Positions 1-5,046 of a stretch of DNA of 5,046 bases are shown piece by piece (the first letter of the stretch is position 1; each line of letters begins with the position of its first letter). The DNA is from Bacteroidetes bacterium GWA2_31_9b (GTDB lineage Bacteria > Bacteroidota > Bacteroidia > Bacteroidales > UBA12077), in contig MENE01000108.1 in NCBI GenBank assembly GCA_001769005.1, positions 1 through 5,046 on the forward strand, given 5' to 3'. The notes below the pieces were generated by a model. It was not told the DNA's origin, made no database searches, and worked only from the letters and a program-made list of their open reading frames with translations. The translations under genes and the position numbers were made by a program.

Positions 1-1
1 T

Positions 2-631
2 AAATCAATGGAAATAAAAATGCGATTGGGATTAACTTCGTTCAAACATGTTGGTGTTTTCCCTGAACAAGCCGATAACTGGAATTATATATTTGATTGT
101 ATAAACGGATTAAAAACAACAGAACAGCCCAAAGTGTTAAATCTATTTGCATATACAGGTGGCGCTTCTTTGGTTGCCAAAGCAGCAAGGGCTGATGTGG
201 TGCATGTCGATTCTATAAAACAAGTGATTAACTGGTCGTCTGAAAATATGATTGCCAGCAACTTATCCGATATTCGTTGGGTTATTGAAGATGCTGTTAA
301 ATTTGTTAATCGCGAAGTAAAACGGGGCAAGATGTATAATGGAATTATTCTCGATCCGCCGTCTTATGGCCATGGGCCAAATGGTGAACGCTGGATTTTG
401 GAAGATAAGTTAAATGAGCTTTTAAAACAATGCAAGCTACTTTTAACACCTAAAAATAATTTTTTTATCTTGAATTTATATTCTACAGGAGTGTCATCAA
501 TAATGGCCGAGACTTTGGTTGAGAGTATTTTTGGAAAACAAATAGACAAAGAAGTTGGGGCATTATATTTGAATGATAAATCAGATAGAAAACTCCCAAC
601 AGGTGTTGTGTACAGGTTTAGGAATTTGTAA
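2..631 (+). CDS. Class I SAM-dependent methyltransferase, RlmI-like (COG1092), 5' partial
   Basis: This is the C-terminal part of a Rossmann-fold methyltransferase of the RlmI/RlmK (COG1092) type, a family that uses S-adenosylmethionine to methylate 23S rRNA in the cytoplasm. The frame stays open to the left edge, and family members carry an extra N-terminal region, so the ATG at 8 is probably an internal Met. Counting from that Met, the SAM-binding motif I is VLNLFAYTGGAS (43-54), the acidic residue ending beta 2 is D68 (VHVDS), the motif III acidic residue is D95 (VIEDA), and motif IV is DPPSYG (116-121). The family-typical PEQADNW (19-25) and C-terminal KLPTGVVYRF (195-204) are also present. 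The strand after motif IV reads FILNLYSTG and has no Cys where RlmI m5C enzymes carry their SCS motif, so base and position specificity cannot be assigned. It converges with the response regulator across 10 bases, and no terminator hairpin is visible. Confidence 0.88.
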   Translation, partial: KSMEIKMRLGLTSFKHVGVFPEQADNWNYIFDCINGLKTTEQPKVLNLFAYTGGASLVAKAARADVVHVDSIKQVINWSSENMIASNLSDIRWVIEDAVKFVNREVKRGKMYNGIILDPPSYGHGPNGERWILEDKLNELLKQCKLLLTPKNNFFILNLYSTGVSSIMAETLVESIFGKQIDKEVGALYLNDKSDRKLPTGVVYRFRNL

Positions 632-641
632 CTGAAAATCG

Positions 642-1337
642 CTAAGTTTTTATTTTAAATATAAATCCAGTACGGTGTTTATTTTCAATAACTATTTCCG
701 GAATATCTTTAAAATGTTTTCGTAATCGTGTAATAAAAACATCGAGGCTACGACCCAAAAAATAATCATTACTCCCCCACAAAACATTAAGAATACGCTC
801 GCGGGGAATTAAAGTGTTTTTATTTTCGATAAAAAATTTTAATAATTCGGCTTCACGGTAGGTTAAGTTAAATTCTTTATTTTTTACCTTTAACTGAAGC
901 ATTTCAAAATTAAATTCAACTTGTTTGAATAATTCTATTGTGGTTTCCTTTTCAGGTTGAATAATGTTTTTACGCTTTAGAAAAACATTAATTCTAAGAA
1001 TAAGTTCTTCAATACTATAGGGTTTTACAATATAATCATCAGCACCTAAAAGTAAACCTCTAATCCTGTCTTCAGGTAGTGTTTTTGCAGTAAGAAAAAG
1101 AATTGGAATTTCTTTATTAATCGATCTCACCTTAAGTGCAAGGTCAAAACCATCCATAACAGGTAACATAATATCGAATAAGCAAATATCAAACAAATTA
1201 TTTTTAAATAGCGTAAACGCTTCATTCCCATTAGAACAATGTGTTACAGCAAAATTTTTACGTTCGAGATTTTCCTGAGTAATAAAACTCAGCGTTTCAT
1301 CATCTTCGACATAGAGTATTTTAGGTTTTTCAATCAC
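642..1337 (-). CDS. OmpR/PhoB-family response regulator (RprY-like)
   Basis: This is a DNA-binding response regulator, normal length at 231 residues, and the cytoplasmic output of the kinase encoded just upstream. The receiver domain (about 5-121) has the acidic pocket E11-D12-D13, phospho-acceptor D55 in the FDIMLPVMDG stretch, T83, the switch aromatic Y102 and K105 in DYIVKP: a complete active site. A linker leads to a winged-helix domain (about 138-230), with LTYREAELL at 158-166, RERIL at 179-183, and the recognition-helix region RSLDVFITRLRKHF at 196-209. The usual C-terminal GxGY wing is HRTGF (221-225). The start is GTG (1337-1335), overlapping the kinase stop by 8 bases; no ATG lies close upstream in frame and there is no Shine-Dalgarno, so translational coupling to the kinase is likely. 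The receiver resembles Bacteroides RprY (IPILFLTAKTLPED). Its DNA targets are unknown; its own divergent promoter region is the obvious candidate. Confidence 0.95.
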   Translation of the reverse strand: MIEKPKILYVEDDETLSFITQENLERKNFAVTHCSNGNEAFTLFKNNLFDICLFDIMLPVMDGFDLALKVRSINKEIPILFLTAKTLPEDRIRGLLLGADDYIVKPYSIEELILRINVFLKRKNIIQPEKETTIELFKQVEFNFEMLQLKVKNKEFNLTYREAELLKFFIENKNTLIPRERILNVLWGSNDYFLGRSLDVFITRLRKHFKDIPEIVIENKHRTGFIFKIKT

Positions 1338-2607
1338 AATTACTTTTTTTTATAGGAATACGAATAGTAAAAATAGATCCATTATTTAATGAGCTTATAA
1401 GGCTAATCTGCCAGTGGTGTTTTTTGACTATATTGTAAACGTAATTTAATCCCAATCCAAAACCCTTTACATTATGTATGTTTCCGGTAGAAATTCTAAA
1501 GAATTTTTTATATATCTTTTTATGATATATTTTTTCAATTCCTAAACCATTGTCCTTAAAATTCAGATAAATGTATTTTTGATCTGATGTAGTTTGAATG
1601 ATTATTTCAGGAGGTTCCAATGAATATTTTATAGAATTATCAATAAGATTGTGAACAAGGTTTGTAAAATGAAACAAATCGGCACAAATCAGATATTGAG
1701 ATGCATTTAAATCCAGAGTAATAAAACCTGATTTTTCCTTAACTTTTAAATTCAGATTATTATATACTGATAGTAAAAATTCATGTAAATTAACTTCTGA
1801 CAGGTTTAACTGATGAACATTTTCAAGCTCGCTCATACCGAGAATTCTTTCTATTTGCGACAAAAGCATATTTGCCTGATTTTCTATTATTTGTGCATAT
1901 TTTTTTATTCGTGCGGGTTCATTAATAATATCATCAGTATTTAAAATCTCTGTAGAAAGCAGAATGGATGAAAGGGGCGTTTTAAATTCATGAGTTAAAT
2001 TATTTACCACATCATTTTGTATCTCCGATAAACGGCGTTGTTTCAGAATAACTACTATTGCGTAACCAAAGAAAAGAGTAACTATAATCAATATACCCGA
2101 CATGGCATAAATAAAGCCGATATTTCCCAAAATAGATTGCTTTCGATCAGGGAAATAAATACCAAAATAATAAATAAACTCACTGTATTTAGGCATTTCT
2201 ATATTAGATGGTTTTACCTTGGTTTTGTCAAGGATGATGTGGTTTCCATAAACCATTTTATCGGTTTGGCAATCGTAAATGGCATATTCGAAATCAAGCT
2301 GAATATTTTGCTGTTCAAAAGTTTTAATCAGGAAATGTTCAAGGATTTTTGCATCAATAAAATCGTTTACATTAACCACATAATAGTCGGGCGAATACTG
2401 ATAAACCGGATTAAAACCAACATATTTAACTTTATTAAATTCATAAATTTTGTTTACTACATCCCAGAGGGCAACTTGAATTTTTTGATTCAGTTTTCGT
2501 TGTTCGTGGTTATAAGCAACCTGAAAAAAATAAACCTGAATAGAAATTATTCCAACTATAGAAATAATACCAAATAAGATCAGAAAACGGATTGCTGAAC
2601 GTTTCAT
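1330..2607 (-). CDS. Membrane sensor histidine kinase (HisKA + HATPase_c, RprX-like)
   Basis: This inner-membrane sensor kinase should autophosphorylate and pass phosphate to the downstream regulator. Of 425 residues, TM1 is about 8-28 and TM2 about 163-188, enclosing a periplasmic sensor segment of roughly 135 residues that I cannot match to a named domain. No HAMP is visible: TM2 is followed within a few residues by the HisKA helix, whose H box NNLTHEFKTPL has H206 as the phospho-acceptor. The ATPase domain is complete: N box HNLIDNSIKYS (319-329, N320 and N324), G1 DNGLGI (352-357), F box KKFFRIS (367-373) and G2 GFGLGL (382-387). The ATG at 2607-2605 is the only good start: upstream codons in frame contain no ATG or GTG before a stop. 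It is the first gene of a two-gene operon. A run of eight A residues sits just before its stop. Order, overlap and family make the kinase-regulator pairing secure; the stimulus is unknown. Confidence 0.95.
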   Translation of the reverse strand: MKRSAIRFLILFGIISIVGIISIQVYFFQVAYNHEQRKLNQKIQVALWDVVNKIYEFNKVKYVGFNPVYQYSPDYYVVNVNDFIDAKILEHFLIKTFEQQNIQLDFEYAIYDCQTDKMVYGNHIILDKTKVKPSNIEMPKYSEFIYYFGIYFPDRKQSILGNIGFIYAMSGILIIVTLFFGYAIVVILKQRRLSEIQNDVVNNLTHEFKTPLSSILLSTEILNTDDIINEPARIKKYAQIIENQANMLLSQIERILGMSELENVHQLNLSEVNLHEFLLSVYNNLNLKVKEKSGFITLDLNASQYLICADLFHFTNLVHNLIDNSIKYSLEPPEIIIQTTSDQKYIYLNFKDNGLGIEKIYHKKIYKKFFRISTGNIHNVKGFGLGLNYVYNIVKKHHWQISLISSLNNGSIFTIRIPIKKSNCD

Positions 2608-2678
2608 AAGGCTAAGATACTGAATATTGAGTTTTAAATAAAAGCATTAACAGAAATTAACAAAAAAACAATCATTTA

Positions 2679-2697
2679 ATTTAGAATTAATCTAAAT
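2679..2697. repeat. Inverted repeat, 7-bp arms, possible operator
   Basis: ATTTAGA (2679-2685) and TCTAAAT (2691-2697) are perfect inverted arms around a 5-base centre, in the middle of the divergent intergenic region. A dimeric regulator acting on both promoters could bind such a dyad. The arms are AT-rich and short, so chance is a real alternative. Confidence 0.35.
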
Positions 2698-2725
2698 ATT
2701 AAAAAAACTAAATTTAAATATTAAA
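2693..2725. repeat. 11-bp direct repeat at 22-bp period, possible OmpR-family binding site
   Basis: TAAATATTAAA occurs exactly at 2693-2703 and again at 2715-2725, so the copies start 22 bases apart, close to two helical turns. A further CTAAAT lies at 2708-2713, repeating the CTAAAT at 2692-2697. OmpR/PhoB-family regulators bind direct repeats on one helix face, and the second copy ends 4 bases before the -7 box, where an activator could sit. The local composition is extremely AT-rich, which weakens the case. Confidence 0.35.
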
Positions 2726-2729
2726 GATA

Positions 2730-2737
2730 TAATTTTG
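2730..2737 (+). promoter_or_regulatory. Bacteroidota -7 promoter box (TAnnTTTG) for the DUF3857 operon
   Basis: TAATTTTG matches the Bacteroidota primary sigma factor -7 consensus TAnnTTTG exactly. Transcription would begin near 2744, leaving a leader of about 30 bases before the ATG at 2776. No TTG/TTTG -33 element is seen at the expected distance upstream, which suggests a weak or activator-dependent promoter. Confidence 0.5.
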
Positions 2738-2775
2738 GCCTTTAAAAATTTCAAAAACAAATAATTACATAACAA

Positions 2776-4815
2776 ATGAGAAAAATTATCTTAACTGCAA
2801 TTACTGTAATTGCGCTTATTTCTATAGGATATACTCAAGCTCCAAAAGTTAAATTTGGAAGAGTAACCGAAGAAGAATTAAATATGAAATATTATGAAAA
2901 AGATTCAAGTGCCGATGCAGTAGTTTTATTTAATAAAGGAGAACTGCATTTTAATTATAATAATAGTAATACCCCTCGTGGCTTTGAATATGAGTATAAA
3001 GAGCATCTACGAATAAAATTTTTTAATAAAAATGCATTCAACTATGCTAATCAAGAAATAATTTTAAGACATTCAACGAGTCAGGAAGAAAAAATAATTG
3101 ATTTTAAAGCATATACAGTTAATATTGAAAACGGTGAAATAGTTGAATCAAAGATTACAAAAAAAGATTTGATGATAGAGAAATTTGATGATAATACAAA
3201 TATCGCAAAATTTACAATGCCTAATGTAAAAGAAGGTTCTGTAATTGAATTTCAATATACAATAATATCTGATTATTTATATTATTTAAGAGATTGGCAG
3301 TTTCAATACAATATACCTGTAATATGGAGTGAATATGAAGTAATTACACCTGAGTATTTTGAGTACAAACAATACTTTACTGGTTATCAAAATCTCGTAA
3401 TTAATGAAAAAAGTATTAAGTCAGAAAGTTTTATTATTGAATGGGAAGGAGACGATAATGATCCTGGAACTTTTAATAAAAAAGTTAAATATTCTGAAGA
3501 ACTGTCATCACTAAGTAATACATTTAAATTTGCATCAGCAAAAATTCCCGCTTTTAAAGAAGAATCTTATATGGCTTCAACTGAGAATTATTTGTTTAAA
3601 GTTAATTTTGAATTAGCTACAGTTAAATACCCTAATTCCGCTTTAGAAAATTATGCTAAAACATGGGAGTCAGTAAATAAGGAGTTGATAACTAATCCTG
3701 ATTTTGGTGGGCAATTAAGTACAAATTTACCAAATGAATTAGTCCCTGGAATAATTCAAGGTTTAACTTCAGAAGAGCAAAAAACTGCTGCTATTTTTCA
3801 TTATGTTCAGAATAATATTAAATGGAATAAAATTTATAGAGTATATACAAAATCATCGCTTAAAGAAGTTTTAAAAGAAAAATCAGGTTCGTCGGCAGAA
3901 ATAAATTTATTGCTTGTGGTAATGTTGCGCGAAGCAGGAATTAATGCTCATCCGGTAATTATGAGTACACGAAACAATGGAATGGTAAATCCAAACCAAC
4001 CGGGTACAACTCAATTCAATTATGTTATTGCATATGCACTTATAAATCAAAATAGTTACTTGCTTGATGCAACTGATGAGTATTGTTATCCAAACTTCTT
4101 ACCAAAACGATGTTTAAACGGTGATGGACGGATTGTAAGTGAGAAATTTACCGATTGGATCAATCTTAATACAAAAACGTCTTCAAAAGAAGTTATTGGG
4201 GGTAATTTCTCATTTGATCAGGATGCTAATTTGACTGGTAAAATAAAAATTAAAAAAGATAATTATTTTGCATATGACTTTAGAAATGAACTAGATGATT
4301 TTGAGAGTAATGATAAATATATTGAAGAATATCAAAATAAAAATCACAATATCGAGATTTCAGATTATACATTTGAAAATGTTGATTCGTTATATGCTCC
4401 ACTTTTAGCAAATTACACTTTAAAAATTTCTGAAATTGCTGATCAGGCTGGAGATATGATCATTTTTAATCCTTTAAACATATATGAAGAATTAAATAAT
4501 CCTTTTAAAGCGGCAGAAAGGAAGTATCCTATAAACTATGTTAATCCATTTGAACTAATATATGTAATGAATTATCAGATACCTGAAGGTTATCAGGTTT
4601 CAGAAATGCCTAAAAATATTCAATTTTTAACTGAAGATAAATCAGCAAGTTTTATTTATAAAATTGTTCAGAATGGAAATATAATTCAGTTAACATGTAA
4701 AAAATCTATTTCAAAAACATTTTATATGCCAACAGAATATACTATTATCAGAGATTTTTACAATCAAATGATATCAAAACAATCAGAGAAAATTGTATTA
4801 AAAAAAGTGGAATAG
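2776..4815 (+). CDS. Exported DUF3857 / transglutaminase-like protein with degenerate catalytic triad
   Basis: This 679-residue exported protein of unknown function has the typical length and layout of Bacteroidota DUF3857 proteins. A signal peptide (1 to about 20: MRK, then a hydrophobic core) ends in GYT-Q, so cleavage before Q21 would fit the Bacteroidetes 'Q-rule' and place it in the periplasm or beyond. A beta-rich DUF3857 region covers about 45-240, a transglutaminase-like core about 330-440, and a DUF3858-like beta tail about 590-675. In the core, GSSAEINLLLVVMLREAGI (371-389) aligns with the usual GxCxxxAxLLxxxLRxxGI segment, putting S373 at the catalytic Cys. QFNYVIA (413-419) puts Y416 at the His, while LLDATD (429-434) keeps Asp as D431. 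It is therefore unlikely to be a working cysteine protease or transglutaminase; binding or scaffolding is an inference. The ATG at 2776 has no Shine-Dalgarno but suits the -7 box and signal peptide. A related gene starts 1 base after its stop. Confidence 0.9.
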   Translation: MRKIILTAITVIALISIGYTQAPKVKFGRVTEEELNMKYYEKDSSADAVVLFNKGELHFNYNNSNTPRGFEYEYKEHLRIKFFNKNAFNYANQEIILRHSTSQEEKIIDFKAYTVNIENGEIVESKITKKDLMIEKFDDNTNIAKFTMPNVKEGSVIEFQYTIISDYLYYLRDWQFQYNIPVIWSEYEVITPEYFEYKQYFTGYQNLVINEKSIKSESFIIEWEGDDNDPGTFNKKVKYSEELSSLSNTFKFASAKIPAFKEESYMASTENYLFKVNFELATVKYPNSALENYAKTWESVNKELITNPDFGGQLSTNLPNELVPGIIQGLTSEEQKTAAIFHYVQNNIKWNKIYRVYTKSSLKEVLKEKSGSSAEINLLLVVMLREAGINAHPVIMSTRNNGMVNPNQPGTTQFNYVIAYALINQNSYLLDATDEYCYPNFLPKRCLNGDGRIVSEKFTDWINLNTKTSSKEVIGGNFSFDQDANLTGKIKIKKDNYFAYDFRNELDDFESNDKYIEEYQNKNHNIEISDYTFENVDSLYAPLLANYTLKISEIADQAGDMIIFNPLNIYEELNNPFKAAERKYPINYVNPFELIYVMNYQIPEGYQVSEMPKNIQFLTEDKSASFIYKIVQNGNIIQLTCKKSISKTFYMPTEYTIIRDFYNQMISKQSEKIVLKKVE

Positions 4816-4816
4816 C

Positions 4817-5046
4817 ATGAGAAAAGGAACAGTTTTAGGAATATTGATAATCATCTTTACTAATCTTTGTCCTGCTTTTAGTGAAGAGATTGATTTCAAA
4901 AACATCCCTGAAGAATTAAAAAAAGATGCGAATGCTATTGTTCGATATGATTATTCTGAATTTCAGGTAAATTCAATAAAGAATGCAAAGTTTACATCAA
5001 AATTTGCAATTACAATACTCAATAAAAATGGGGATAAATTTGCCAA
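4817..5046 (+). CDS. Second exported DUF3857 protein, 3' partial
   Basis: An ATG one base after the preceding TAG opens a frame with 76 complete codons that runs off the right edge without a stop. The product begins MRKGTVLGILIIIF, a positive N-terminus and hydrophobic core ending in PAFS-EE, a likely signal peptidase I site after S22. The mature start (IPEELKKDANAIVRYDYSEF, then AKFTSKFAITILNKNGDKFA) is the typical DUF3857 N-terminal signature. It lines up with the first protein: DANAIVRYDYSEFQV here against SADAVVLFNKGELHF there. It is thus probably a paralogue, co-transcribed and translationally coupled with its upstream neighbour. Whether it has a transglutaminase core, and whether that core keeps its Cys-His-Asp triad, cannot be seen because the region lies outside the window. 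Confidence 0.85.
   Translation, partial: MRKGTVLGILIIIFTNLCPAFSEEIDFKNIPEELKKDANAIVRYDYSEFQVNSIKNAKFTSKFAITILNKNGDKFA

Larger units (their letters stand above)
2608..2775. promoter_or_regulatory. Divergent promoter region between kinase operon and DUF3857 operon
   Basis: These 168 very AT-rich bases separate two divergent operons and must carry the promoter of each. The rightward promoter has a recognisable -7 box at 2730-2737, with repeats just upstream. For the leftward kinase promoter I found no exact TAnnTTTG on the minus strand, so that start is unassigned. No ORF, RNA gene or GC-rich hairpin is seen. Confidence 0.7.

Noticed and set aside
8..10. ATG at 8 as the true start of the methyltransferase
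   Set aside because: The frame is open upstream to the window edge, and the family has an additional N-terminal region before the PEQA motif. Treating the gene as cut by the window is more consistent.
85..549. Two short minus-strand frames (85-330 and 364-549) inside the methyltransferase
   Set aside because: Both are antisense to conserved methyltransferase motifs and show no domain, start context or neighbour support.
599..618. Repeated ACAGGT at the end of the methyltransferase gene
   Set aside because: Two 6-base copies within coding sequence, encoding parts of conserved residues. They do not form a hairpin and are best explained as chance.
2038..2577. 179-codon open frame on the plus strand opposite the histidine kinase
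   Set aside because: It lies wholly antisense to the N-terminal half of a clear kinase gene, and its product is a low-complexity, Ile/Asn/Phe-rich sequence with no recognisable motif. It is a shadow of an AT-rich coding strand.
2619..2632. Near-palindrome ACTGAATATTGAGT just upstream of the kinase start
   Set aside because: It has a central mismatched pair (G opposite G), is short and AT-rich, and has no second copy. There is too little to call an operator.
2608..2775. Small RNA, riboswitch or CRISPR-like structure in the intergenic region
   Set aside because: No GC-containing stems, no regular repeat-spacer pattern and no T-run terminator were found. The expected leader of the DUF3857 operon, about 30 bases, is too short for a riboswitch.
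4817..4882. Lipoprotein signal in the second DUF3857 protein (Cys in TNLCPAF)
   Set aside because: The residues before the Cys (T-N-L) do not fit a lipobox, which needs a small residue at -1. A signal peptidase I site after S22 fits better.

Overview
This AT-rich window looks like chromosome from a member of the Bacteroidota; the order cannot be fixed from this sequence. The evidence is the absence of Shine-Dalgarno sequences before any start, a TAnnTTTG-type -7 promoter box, an RprX/RprY-like two-component pair, and secreted DUF3857/transglutaminase-like proteins with a signal peptide that may be cut before Gln. TAA, TAG and TGA all serve as stops, so the standard bacterial code applies.

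Layout. (1) Positions 2-631 (+) hold the C-terminal part of a COG1092/RlmI-like SAM-dependent methyltransferase, whose start lies left of the window. (2) After a convergent gap of only 10 bases, a minus-strand operon runs from 2607 down to 642. It encodes a membrane sensor histidine kinase (first gene) and an OmpR/PhoB-family response regulator (second gene), with an 8-base overlap and a GTG start for the regulator. (3) A 168-base divergent intergenic region (2608-2775) is very AT-rich. It contains a 7-bp-arm dyad, an 11-bp perfect direct repeat with a 22-bp period, and a good -7 box facing right. (4) From 2776 a rightward operon encodes a 679-residue exported DUF3857/transglutaminase-like protein. 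One base after its stop, the start of a second exported DUF3857 protein runs off the right edge.

How the genes may work together. The kinase and regulator form a cognate pair. The exported transglutaminase-like proteins look like paralogues made from one transcript. The first has lost the Cys and His of the transglutaminase triad and is probably a non-catalytic binding or scaffold protein. The divergent arrangement and the 22-bp repeat just upstream of the -7 box make it plausible, but unproven, that the regulator controls the DUF3857 operon. The methyltransferase appears to be an unrelated housekeeping neighbour. I see no mobile element, CRISPR array, tRNA, rRNA or defence system. The most unusual content is the tandem degenerate transglutaminase-like pair facing a two-component operon.
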